Of a stretch of 5,802 nucleotides of DNA, positions 1 through 5,563 are shown one piece after another. A program made the translations under genes and the position numbers. The DNA is taken from the NCBI GenBank assembly GCA_018658685.1, contig JABHUT010000091.1:1-5802 (forward strand), given 5' to 3'. This stretch comes from Alphaproteobacteria bacterium (GTDB lineage: Bacteria > Pseudomonadota > Alphaproteobacteria > MED-G09). The number at the start of each line of letters is the position of its first letter. Position 1 is the first letter of the stretch. The notes under the pieces are model-generated. The model worked only from the letters and a program-made list of their open reading frames with translations, was not told the origin of the DNA and did no database searches.

Positions 1-572
1 ATAGAAACTTTTTTTGCAATCTCTTGTGTTGAAGAAATATTTGGTCCCGACATGATACCGTCCTTATCTATATCAGTAAATATTATGGCGCATGCCCCTT
101 TAGACTCTGCTAGAAGAGCAAAATCCTTAGCAAGAATGTTTGAATCTTTTGTCCATCCCTCAATAGATACATTGCCATTTCTGGCATCAATACCAACGGC
201 AATCTTATTTTTAAACAATCCAGATGCTTCTTCTAAAAAATCAATATTTTTTAGTGCTTTTGTTCCAAGCACTATCCTTTCTATACCGCAATCAACTAAC
301 TTATGAATTTTATCAAATGATCTTACGCCCCCGCCAAACTGAATTTTCAGGTTCGTATTAGATGCAATCTCGTCAATAAAAGGGTAATTTTTGGATACTC
401 CTTCCCTGGCACCGTCAAGATCTACAACGTGCAACCAGTCACAACCAAGACCTTCAAAAAATTTTGCTTGGTCTAGGGGGTTTTTATTAAAAATTGTTTT
501 TTTGTTGAAATCACCTTTTTCCAACCTAACACAAGATCCCTCACATATATCTATTGCTGGAAAAAAAATCAT
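1..572 (-). CDS. hisA: HisA, ProFAR isomerase (partial, C-terminus beyond the left edge)
   Basis: Phosphoribosylformimino-AICAR isomerase, the cytosolic (beta/alpha)8-barrel enzyme that opens the ribose of ProFAR by an Amadori rearrangement in histidine biosynthesis. Translating the minus strand from the ATG at 572-570 gives 190 residues with no stop before the window ends. HisA is usually about 240 residues, so roughly 50 are missing. Visible signatures are PAID at residues 5-8 with the catalytic-base Asp8, CVRLEKGD (14-21), HVVDLDGA (48-55), the phosphate-binding FGGGVR (79-84), VGIDAR (126-131) with the expected general acid Asp129, and TDIDKDG (166-172). The DLDGA and TDIDKDG motifs and both catalytic Asp positions favour HisA over its paralogue HisF. 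The start codon overlaps the hisH stop as ATGA, which suggests translational coupling. An oddity is CEG after the first motif, where KDG or similar is usual. HisF and HisE/HisI are expected next, outside the window. Confidence 0.95.
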   Translation of the reverse strand, partial: MIFFPAIDICEGSCVRLEKGDFNKKTIFNKNPLDQAKFFEGLGCDWLHVVDLDGAREGVSKNYPFIDEIASNTNLKIQFGGGVRSFDKIHKLVDCGIERIVLGTKALKNIDFLEEASGLFKNKIAVGIDARNGNVSIEGWTKDSNILAKDFALLAESKGACAIIFTDIDKDGIMSGPNISSTQEIAKKVS

Positions 573-1216
573 GGAGCCCACTCTAAAAAATTTTTAAGCA
601 AAGCTATCCCCGCTCCCTGACTTTTTTCGGGATGGAACTGAGTACCAATGATATTTCCTGAACATAAAACTGACGGGAAGTCTTCTCCATAATTAGTATT
701 TGCCAAAATAGATTCATTATTTTTGGGTTTAAATCTATATGAGTGAACAAAATAGAAGTCTTTATTATTTAAACCATTGAGAACACTGTGTTCCTTTTCT
801 TGTAACATATTATTCCATCCCATATGGGGGATCTTTAAATCATTTTTACTTAAAAAAATGGGTACAACATCGCCATGGATGAGCGAGAGGCCATTTTGCT
901 CTCCTCCTTCATAGCTTTTGGAAGCCATAAGTTGAAGACCTATACAAATTCCGAGTATCGGTTTTTGTTTTTTTAGGGCGAACTCTTCTATAGAGTCTTG
1001 AAGTCCGTCGATACTTTTTAGTTTCTCAATGCAAGCCTTGAAAGCTCCTACGCCAGGTAAAATTAATTTGTCTGAATTAATAATCTTTTCGGGATCTTTT
1101 GTTAAGAAAACAGATCCACTTAAATCAGATTCTTTCATGGCGAGCTCTAAGGCCTTAGATGCAGAATGGAGGTTCCCACAATCATAATCAACAACAGCTA
1201 CCGATAAATTTTTCAT
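569..1216 (-). CDS. hisH: HisH, glutamine amidotransferase subunit of IGP synthase
   Basis: Glutaminase subunit of imidazole glycerol phosphate synthase. It releases ammonia from glutamine and channels it to HisF, which makes IGP and AICAR. The 215-residue protein has the usual family length and is a class I (triad) amidotransferase. LPGVG (53-57) is the oxyanion-strand motif and GICIGLQL (89-96) carries the nucleophile Cys91. PHMGWN (130-135) is a HisH-specific motif, and FHPEKSQ (194-200) supplies His195 and Glu197. The N-terminal VVDYDCGNL (8-16) is also typical of HisH, separating it from PdxT, TrpG and PurQ. The ATG start is supported by GGAAG at 1230-1226, nine bases upstream inside the end of hisB. 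The gene begins five bases after hisB and overlaps hisA by four bases, so the three genes form one unit. The catalytic triad is intact. The partner HisF is not in the window. Confidence 0.97.
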   Translation of the reverse strand: MKNLSVAVVDYDCGNLHSASKALELAMKESDLSGSVFLTKDPEKIINSDKLILPGVGAFKACIEKLKSIDGLQDSIEEFALKKQKPILGICIGLQLMASKSYEGGEQNGLSLIHGDVVPIFLSKNDLKIPHMGWNNMLQEKEHSVLNGLNNKDFYFVHSYRFKPKNNESILANTNYGEDFPSVLCSGNIIGTQFHPEKSQGAGIALLKNFLEWAP

Positions 1217-1221
1217 TTATG

Positions 1222-1833
1222 TTAACTTCCGAGAGAGCCTTTGCTGGAAGGAATTCTTCCAAGTTCTCTAGGGTCAATTACAAGCGCATCTCTTAGAGAA
1301 CGAGCTAAACTTTTAAAACAAGACTCTGCAATATGGTGATTATTTTCTCCATAAAGATTTTCTATATGAATGTTACCACCCAAGTTTTGGGCAAACGCAG
1401 CAAACCACTCATGAAAAAGTTCTGTGTCCATTTCGCCCAATACAGGTTTTGAAAAAGATACCTTCCATTCAAGGCTTGGGCGTTTTGAAATATCGATAGC
1501 CGCCCTTGTGAGAGTTTCATCCATTGGTATTGTTGCACTGCCAAAACGCTTAATGCCTGAAAAGTCACCAAGAGCCTTTGCTATGGCAGAACCAATAACT
1601 ATCCCAGTATCTTCTGTTGTATGGTGCTGATCTACGTGCAGGTCTCCCTCTGCCTTTAATTTAATATCTATTAGCGAGTGTCTGGAGAAACATTCAAGCA
1701 TATGATCTAGAAAACCAATGCCCGTATTTATTTCTGAAACACCAGATCCATCAATATTAATATCAGCAATTATTTTTGTTTCTCTTGTTTCTCTTTCAAT
1801 TCTTGCTGTTCTATTTTTTTGTTTAGCGTTCAT
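1222..1833 (-). CDS. hisB: HisB, imidazoleglycerol-phosphate dehydratase
   Basis: Manganese-dependent dehydratase converting imidazole glycerol phosphate to imidazole acetol phosphate, normally a cytosolic 24-mer. The 203 residues match the monofunctional form (about 195-205), without the N-terminal histidinol-phosphatase domain of the enterobacterial fusion. The two-fold repeated metal-binding pattern is complete. FLDHML (41-46) carries His44 and VDQHHTTED (67-75) carries His70, His71 and Glu74. HEWF (141-144) and [10 protein letters not shown] (162-171) with His166, His167 and Glu170 form the second half. The protein ends in the typical SSKGSL. The ATG at 1833 has TAAGG seven bases upstream (1845-1841). 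A lysine/arginine-rich N-terminal extension of about 10 residues precedes the conserved start of the domain. It lies 39 bases after smr and five before hisH, and is the first his gene of the unit. A weak promoter may lie in the gap. Confidence 0.98.
   Translation of the reverse strand: MNAKQKNRTARIERETRETKIIADINIDGSGVSEINTGIGFLDHMLECFSRHSLIDIKLKAEGDLHVDQHHTTEDTGIVIGSAIAKALGDFSGIKRFGSATIPMDETLTRAAIDISKRPSLEWKVSFSKPVLGEMDTELFHEWFAAFAQNLGGNIHIENLYGENNHHIAESCFKSLARSLRDALVIDPRELGRIPSSKGSLGS
1226..1230 (-). promoter_or_regulatory. Shine-Dalgarno site of hisH
   Basis: GGAAG near the 3' end of hisB, nine bases before the hisH ATG at 1216. Its placement inside hisB supports co-transcription and a fixed hisH start. 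Confidence 0.55.
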
Positions 1834-1858
1834 TTTTTTGCCTTACGTAATAATTACA

Positions 1859-1887
1859 ACATTACTGTTTATTTATTGCTTTCTCAA
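1859..1887 (-). promoter_or_regulatory. Possible weak promoter for hisBHA
   Basis: On the minus strand TTGAGA (1887-1882) matches the -35 consensus at five of six positions. Seventeen bases on, TAATGT (1864-1859) keeps only the first, second and last consensus bases of a -10 box. A start near 1852 would give an 18-19 base leader with the hisB ribosome site at 1845-1841. The -35 lies inside the end of smr. In AT-rich DNA such matches arise by chance, so this is a candidate only. Read-through from the TimA-like/smr transcript is an equally good explanation. Confidence 0.22.
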
Positions 1888-2328
1888 ATGAAGAACGAAA
1901 GCACCCTCTCCTCCTTGTAGCCTGTGCGCGTGAGAATATCCAACAATTAAAGGAAAAATTTCTTCCTCTTCAATCCACTCAAATAGAGCCTCTCTAATTA
2001 AACCCTTGCCTTTTCCTGTGATTATCAAAATATATTTTTGTTTGTTCTTTTGGCAATCTTTTATAAAATTAGTAAATTTTAATTTAGCAGAAGTTTTATT
2101 ATGGCCATGAAGATCAAGAGTAGAATTTATTTGAATTTTCTTTGTAGCAATTTTCTTAATAAGTCTTTTTGTCAAATTAGCTGGCTTGGGTAAATTTCTT
2201 CTTTTCTTTTCAACAAGGTTTGATTTTCTCTTGGCCAAGTCTTTTTTAATTCTTTCAGTCTGATTTTTTAGATTTCCACCATTTTCTATAAACTCCCGCC
2301 AGATACGTTCGTCTTCTTCTTTAGGCAT
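1873..2328 (-). CDS. Smr (MutS2 C-terminal-like) domain protein
   Basis: Stand-alone Smr-domain protein of 151 residues. Smr domains occur at the C-terminus of MutS2 and in small proteins such as E. coli YdaL/SmrA, where DNA or RNA nicking or binding activity has been reported. The substrate here is unknown. The first 66 or so residues are highly charged, rich in Lys and Arg and probably flexible or helical. The Smr core follows: LDLHG (71-75), the hallmark motif with Asp72 and His74, then IITGKGKG (102-109) and GGEGAFVLHLR (139-149). The ATG at 2328 is two bases after the TimA-like stop and has only a poor AAAG upstream. Translation is therefore probably coupled to that gene. In alphaproteobacteria an Smr gene commonly sits close to mltA and the TimA gene, so the context agrees. 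The family is confident, the biological role is not. Confidence 0.9.
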   Translation of the reverse strand: MPKEEDERIWREFIENGGNLKNQTERIKKDLAKRKSNLVEKKRRNLPKPANLTKRLIKKIATKKIQINSTLDLHGHNKTSAKLKFTNFIKDCQKNKQKYILIITGKGKGLIREALFEWIEEEEIFPLIVGYSHAHRLQGGEGAFVLHLRKQ

Positions 2329-2330
2329 CT

Positions 2331-2969
2331 TTAATCATCGGGATTAGTTGAAACAAGAACCCAATTTGGATCTTGACTATTAATTGATTTTTCAAAAACC
2401 CATGTATCGGTAATGCTTTGAGGAGAATCCTGATTACCCTCAATCGTTTGTCCATCCTTATTTGTTGCATAGCTTATAATCTTTGTTTTAAATGATACTG
2501 TAATTTCAAAATTACCACCTATTATGCCTGCCTCACTTATCTCGACAGAATCAAAGTTGATTAATTCATTAAATAATTTGTGTTCTGATTTGATCCTGGA
2601 ATCTACAGCTGACAAAAATCCTAAATGAACATCTTTTCCAAGAAATTGTTTAACATCTTCGAGATCGCCCAATGCGTAGCTTTTTATTATCATTTGATAA
2701 ACGGATTTTGCACCAGAAATAAAACTTTCTTGGGTGAAGTTTTTATCTTTTTTGGTTATTTGAGACAGTACTTCTTGGGTAGGTAGCTTTGCGGTTTTGT
2801 CTGAAGAAAAAGAATTTATTTCGTTGCTCTGTTTAGCTGCAGGCGTTTTCTTATATCCAAGAGGCTCTTCGTTGCCTGTTCTTTTCCCAAGAGTGGACCG
2901 CAATCGAATAAATGCCACTACAGCAAAAACAACTAACAAAATATTCATAGGGTCGAATGGATTTCCCAT
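2331..2969 (-). CDS. Tim44/TimA-like membrane-anchored adaptor protein
   Basis: Putative inner-membrane protein of the Tim44-like family, the bacterial relatives of the mitochondrial import-motor subunit Tim44. Alphaproteobacterial members (TimA) are thought to be membrane-associated adaptors, and their exact role is unsettled. At 212 residues it is somewhat short for the family. A single hydrophobic segment (about 8-22) is followed by the basic motif RLRSTLGKRTG (22-32), typical of TimA. A low-complexity polar linker covers about 33-75. A Tim44-type alpha+beta domain spans about 78-208, ending in the recognisable DTWVFEK (188-194) and WVLVST (203-208). The ATG at 2969 has AAGGA eight bases upstream (2982-2978). 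An internal ATG at residue 8 would lose the start of the segment and has no better site. It heads the minus-strand run with smr and diverges from fxsA, an arrangement seen in other alphaproteobacteria. No enzymatic residues are apparent. Confidence 0.85.
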   Translation of the reverse strand: MGNPFDPMNILLVVFAVVAFIRLRSTLGKRTGNEEPLGYKKTPAAKQSNEINSFSSDKTAKLPTQEVLSQITKKDKNFTQESFISGAKSVYQMIIKSYALGDLEDVKQFLGKDVHLGFLSAVDSRIKSEHKLFNELINFDSVEISEAGIIGGNFEITVSFKTKIISYATNKDGQTIEGNQDSPQSITDTWVFEKSINSQDPNWVLVSTNPDD

Positions 2970-2977
2970 TTTACTTT

Positions 2978-2982
2978 TCCTT
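2978..2982 (-). promoter_or_regulatory. Shine-Dalgarno site of the TimA-like gene
   Basis: AAGGA on the minus strand, eight bases before the ATG at 2969. It is one of the better ribosome sites in the window and supports the upstream ATG over the in-frame ATG seven codons later. Confidence 0.7.
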
Positions 2983-2994
2983 TCTATAAACCTT

Positions 2995-3000
2995 ATTATA
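2995..3000 (-). promoter_or_regulatory. Perfect -10 box for the TimA-like/smr transcript
   Basis: TATAAT, an exact consensus -10 hexamer, reads on the minus strand in the divergent intergenic region. A start near 2988 would leave a leader of about 19 bases, with the ribosome site at 2982-2978 just inside it. No convincing -35 hexamer is seen 16-18 bases upstream, so the promoter may be weak or factor-dependent, or the match may be chance in AT-rich DNA. Confidence 0.45.
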
Positions 3001-3004
3001 CTAT

Positions 3005-3033
3005 TTGGTAATATAAGGATATACGGTTATTTT
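3005..3033 (+). promoter_or_regulatory. Possible fxsA promoter
   Basis: TTGGTA (3005-3010) and TATTTT (3028-3033) are separated by 17 bases, each matching the sigma-70-type consensus at four of six positions. A start near 3040 would give a leader of about 28 bases carrying the GAGGGG ribosome site. It overlaps the upstream side of the divergent -10 box, so the two genes may share control. The support is only positional and compositional. Confidence 0.3.
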
Positions 3034-3057
3034 AAATAAATTTGATTGATTTTCAAA

Positions 3058-3063
3058 GAGGGG
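3058..3063 (+). promoter_or_regulatory. Shine-Dalgarno site of fxsA
   Basis: GAGGGG lies four bases before the ATG at 3068, its GAGG core six bases away. It fixes the fxsA start and is the strongest purine-rich site on the plus strand of the intergenic region. Confidence 0.65.
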
Positions 3064-3067
3064 TTTA

Positions 3068-3451
3068 ATGTCTTATTTTATTGTTTTTTTTATGATAGTT
3101 CTTCCGGTCCTTGAAATTTGGATATTGATAAAACTTGGAGGGTACTTTGGTGCAATTGGAACCCTTGCATTAATAATAGGAACAGCTGGTGTGGGGATTC
3201 TTATAGCAAAACATCAGGGTTTAGGAATATTATTCAACCTCCAATCAAAATTTTCTCAAGGGAAACAAGCTCTCCATGGAGTTTTAGAGGGTGTAGCCCT
3301 TTTGGTAGGCGCTTTCTTCTTTATGGTCCCGGGGGCAATAACAGACCTTGCAGGAATATGCCTAATAATACCTCAATTAAGAAGGCTTATAATAAGAACA
3401 GCCTTGGATAAAATTATAGTAGAAATAAAGAAAAGAGAATTAAGACGTTAA
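3068..3451 (+). CDS. fxsA: FxsA family inner-membrane protein
   Basis: Small polytopic membrane protein of 127 residues. E. coli FxsA is known for relieving F-plasmid exclusion of phage T7 when overproduced, and the normal function of the family is unknown. Hydrophobic segments are seen at about 2-21, 27-46 and 75-103. The last is broken by the VPG (87-89) turn and ITD, the family's signature hairpin, and followed by IPQLRR (101-106). A glycine-rich loop with HQG lies at 49-51, and a basic cytoplasmic-looking tail covers 105-127. The length suits the shorter members of the family. The start is supported by GAGGGG just upstream. It is the only plus-strand gene here, divergent from the TimA-like gene and convergent with dnaQ. 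In many alphaproteobacteria secB lies between fxsA and dnaQ, but here the two genes touch. The family is confident, the function is not. Confidence 0.92.
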   Translation: MSYFIVFFMIVLPVLEIWILIKLGGYFGAIGTLALIIGTAGVGILIAKHQGLGILFNLQSKFSQGKQALHGVLEGVALLVGAFFFMVPGAITDLAGICLIIPQLRRLIIRTALDKIIVEIKKRELRR

Positions 3452-4143
3452 CTTTCATTATACCAAACAGGATTAACCTTCAATGTTTCGATAAACTTTT
3501 TGTGATTTATTTGATCTTCTTCTGTTAATCGTGATCTTAGTACTTTGTTTCGTTTTAAGGACGATGTAATAACAGGCTCTGTTTTATTTTCATCAATGTT
3601 TTTATTTTCTACAGCAAGGGCTAGATCGGGCTCTTTTCCTCCGATAAGCTCTAGATAAACCTCGGCAAGAAGCTCTGAATCAAGCAGCGCTCCGTGTAGT
3701 TTTCTATTAGAGTTATCAACTAAAAATCTTTTACATAAAGCATCAAGGCTATTTCTTGCTCCTGGAAATTTTTCTCGTGCTATTTTTAAGGTATCAATAA
3801 CTCTTTCCTCAGGAATCTTATCGATATCAAGCCTTACAAGCTCACTATTTAAAAAATTAATATCAAAAGATGCATTATGTGCGATAATGTTGCTATCACC
3901 AATATAGGATATAAAGTCTTTTGCAATTTCTTCAAAACGGGGCTTGTCTATAAGAAACTCGTTTGTTAGACCGTGAATTTTCTGGGCTCCCTCGTCCATA
4001 TCTCTTTCTGGATTTAGATATACTTGAAAAGTGTTTTGTGTGGGAACGTGATTAATTAACTCAACGCAACCAATTTCAACTACTCTATCGCCTTTTTCTG
4101 GGCTAAGGCCCGTGGTCTCTGTATCTAAAACAATTTCTCGCAT
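3448..4143 (-). CDS. dnaQ: DnaQ, DNA polymerase III epsilon (proofreading 3'-5' exonuclease)
   Basis: The 3'-5' exonuclease that removes misincorporated bases within the polymerase III core, bound to the alpha subunit. The 231 residues agree with the family. The DEDDh active site is complete: Exo I is DTETTG (7-12) with Asp7 and Glu9, and Exo II is IAHNASFD (87-94) with Asp94. Exo III epsilon is HGALLDSELL (150-159) with His150 and Asp155. A hydrophilic linker covers about 168-208, and a C-terminal block with HKKF (214-217) and NPVW (224-227) resembles the alpha-binding tail. I could not pick out a clear beta-clamp-binding motif in the linker. The ATG at 4143 abuts the coaE stop as TAAATG, with a GGGG-type site six or so bases upstream within coaE. 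It is the last gene of the maf-aroE-coaE-dnaQ run. Its stop overlaps that of fxsA on the opposite strand. Confidence 0.96.
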   Translation of the reverse strand: MREIVLDTETTGLSPEKGDRVVEIGCVELINHVPTQNTFQVYLNPERDMDEGAQKIHGLTNEFLIDKPRFEEIAKDFISYIGDSNIIAHNASFDINFLNSELVRLDIDKIPEERVIDTLKIAREKFPGARNSLDALCKRFLVDNSNRKLHGALLDSELLAEVYLELIGGKEPDLALAVENKNIDENKTEPVITSSLKRNKVLRSRLTEEDQINHKKFIETLKVNPVWYNES

Positions 4144-4728
4144 TTAAAGCCCCAATGACAACAAAATATCTTTAACCTGTTTCTTTGCATCGTCAACACT
4201 TATGGACGTGTCGACAATAAAGTTTGCAAGCCTGCACTTGTCATCGTTTGGTGTTTGTGAAGAAACAATCTCTTTAAATTTTTTTTCATTCATATTTTTT
4301 CTCCCTAGAACTCTTTTCTTTTGAGTTTCATAAGAGGTTGTAACAACAACAGTATAATCAACAAGCTTCTCGCCCCCTGTTTCAAACAGAAGCGGAATAT
4401 CCAAAACAACAGCTTTTGCGGTTTTATTGTCTTCAAAGAAATCAAGTCTGTCTTCTCCAACAAGCGGATGTATAATTGACTCAAGTTTCTTCAGGTTAGC
4501 TTTATCCCCAACAACCAAACCCCCGAGGACCGATCTATCTACATCCCCCTCTGAACTAATTGCGCTTGGGAATATTTTTTTTATAGCCTCTGCACCTTTT
4601 TGTCCTTTCCTGTAAAGTTTATGAACAGATTTATCAGCGTCATAGACTGGAAAACCAAGTGATTTAAAAATTTTAGCTGTTTCACTTTTCCCCATACCTA
4701 TAGAGCCAGTAAGGCCGATCTTAATCAT
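4144..4728 (-). CDS. coaE: CoaE, dephospho-CoA kinase
   Basis: ATP-dependent kinase that phosphorylates the 3'-hydroxyl of dephospho-CoA, the final step of coenzyme A synthesis, in the cytosol. The 194 residues are the usual length. The P-loop is GLTGSIGMGKS (5-15), followed by DAD (30-32) with a conserved acidic residue near the substrate. IHPLV (86-90) and LDIPLLFE (109-116) are next, then the lid region with Arg139 and Arg143, and SQ (157-158). All are standard for CoaE. The start chosen is the ATG at 4728, with GAAGG (4742-4738) nine bases upstream. An in-frame TTG at 4734 would add two residues but sits only three bases from that site. The gene overlaps the end of aroE by eight bases and abuts dnaQ with no gap, so translation through the block is likely coupled. 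Confidence 0.96.
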   Translation of the reverse strand: MIKIGLTGSIGMGKSETAKIFKSLGFPVYDADKSVHKLYRKGQKGAEAIKKIFPSAISSEGDVDRSVLGGLVVGDKANLKKLESIIHPLVGEDRLDFFEDNKTAKAVVLDIPLLFETGGEKLVDYTVVVTTSYETQKKRVLGRKNMNEKKFKEIVSSQTPNDDKCRLANFIVDTSISVDDAKKQVKDILLSLGL

Positions 4729-5563
4729 TATCAATAACCTTCATTTTGTTTTCTAAGACCGAATAGAGCTTATCTAAATTCCTTGGCTCTTCTCCATAAA
4801 ACGCCTGAAAGGCCGGCACCGCTTGATTTACAAGCATTCCTATTCCTCCTATAACTTTAACCCCTGATTTTGTCGCAGATTTCATTAAATTTGTGGTTTT
4901 TGGATTATAGACAATGTCTGTAAAGCATAGGATTTCAGGGAAACTTAAAAAGTCTATATTTATTGAAGCAGGCCCGCCTCTCATCCCCATAGTGGTGGTG
5001 TTTATTAAAAATGACGCGCCATTCAGACCTTTTTTAATATCTTTTAGGTCGAACGGGACGGCTGTTTCTTTATACTTATTCGCCAAGTCCTTAGCTTTTT
5101 TATAATTCCTATTGATAATAGTTATTTTTTTTGCGCTATTTTTGTGCAAAGCATGAATAATTCCCTTTGCAGCGCCCCCCGCACCAAGGATTGCAAAGCT
5201 GTTCTTTTCAAAAGATATATTTGGAAGTTTTTCTTTGATACTTTCAATAAATCCTTGGCCGTCTGTATTGTCGCCGAAAATTATTCCATTTTTAAAAGTT
5301 ATTAAGTTTACAGCTCCAAGTTCTTTTGCTGTCGCAGATAAAACATCACACGCCTTAAGGGCTTTTTCTTTGTGTGGGACAGTAATGTTCAGCCCAGAGA
5401 AACCTTCTTTAGCGGCGCTAGTGATAAAATCAGTTAAATTTTCGTCCCTGACCGTTTTCTTTGTATAAACTCCCTTAAGGCCTGCCTCATTTAACCAAAA
5501 ATTATGAATATCTGGTGAAAGACTGTGGTCAACCGGGTTTCCTACAACTGCTGCCTTCATCAC
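4721..5563 (-). CDS. aroE: AroE, shikimate dehydrogenase
   Basis: NADP-dependent reduction of 3-dehydroshikimate to shikimate, the fourth step of the common aromatic pathway, in the cytosol. At 280 residues the length is typical. The substrate domain shows SLSP (14-17), then NITVPHK (59-65) with catalytic Lys65, and NTDG (99-102) with catalytic Asp101. The Rossmann part has GAGGAA (127-132) and NRN (151-153), where NRT or NRS with a following basic residue is usual for NADP. INTT (187-190) and GIGMLVNQA (240-248) with Gln247 complete the signature. Two starts are possible: a GTG at 5563, ten bases after the AGGAG at 5578-5574 and overlapping the maf TAG by one base, or the next codon, ATG at 5560, 13 bases after it. 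Spacing favours GTG, codon preference favours ATG, and they differ by one residue. It lies between maf and coaE in a tight run. Confidence 0.96.
   Translation of the reverse strand: MMKAAVVGNPVDHSLSPDIHNFWLNEAGLKGVYTKKTVRDENLTDFITSAAKEGFSGLNITVPHKEKALKACDVLSATAKELGAVNLITFKNGIIFGDNTDGQGFIESIKEKLPNISFEKNSFAILGAGGAAKGIIHALHKNSAKKITIINRNYKKAKDLANKYKETAVPFDLKDIKKGLNGASFLINTTTMGMRGGPASINIDFLSFPEILCFTDIVYNPKTTNLMKSATKSGVKVIGGIGMLVNQAVPAFQAFYGEEPRNLDKLYSVLENKMKVIDND
4738..4742 (-). promoter_or_regulatory. Shine-Dalgarno site of coaE
   Basis: GAAGG within the last codons of aroE, nine bases before the ATG at 4728. The in-frame TTG at 4734 would be only three bases away, so this site decides the coaE start in favour of ATG. 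Confidence 0.6.

Noticed and set aside
52..597. Plus-strand open frames at 52-306 and 391-597
   Set aside because: They lie antisense to hisA, which has a full set of family motifs on the minus strand. Their translations show no recognisable domain.
1362..1630. Open frames on both strands inside hisB
   Set aside because: They are out-of-frame shadows of hisB, whose metal-binding motifs are all intact. No ribosome site or family resemblance supports them.
1843..1861. Short palindromes (TTACGTAA and an imperfect GTAATAATTAC repeat) between smr and hisB
   Set aside because: They are too short, AT-rich and without a T-run to be a terminator. They could be an operator, but nothing distinguishes them from chance in such AT-rich DNA.
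2797..3039. Plus-strand open frame antisense to the start of the TimA-like gene
   Set aside because: It covers the membrane-anchor coding region in antisense, which gives spurious hydrophobic stretches, and it runs through the intergenic promoter region.
3118..3411. Second plus-strand frame inside fxsA
   Set aside because: Its translation is rich in Asn, Arg, Cys and Trp with no domain, while the overlapping frame is a clear FxsA with a good ribosome site.
3430..3480. Possible bidirectional terminator at the fxsA/dnaQ junction
   Set aside because: No GC-rich stem or flanking A/T tracts could be found by eye on either strand.
4427..5468. Plus-strand open frames antisense to coaE and aroE
   Set aside because: They are antisense to genes with complete active-site motifs and have no support of their own.
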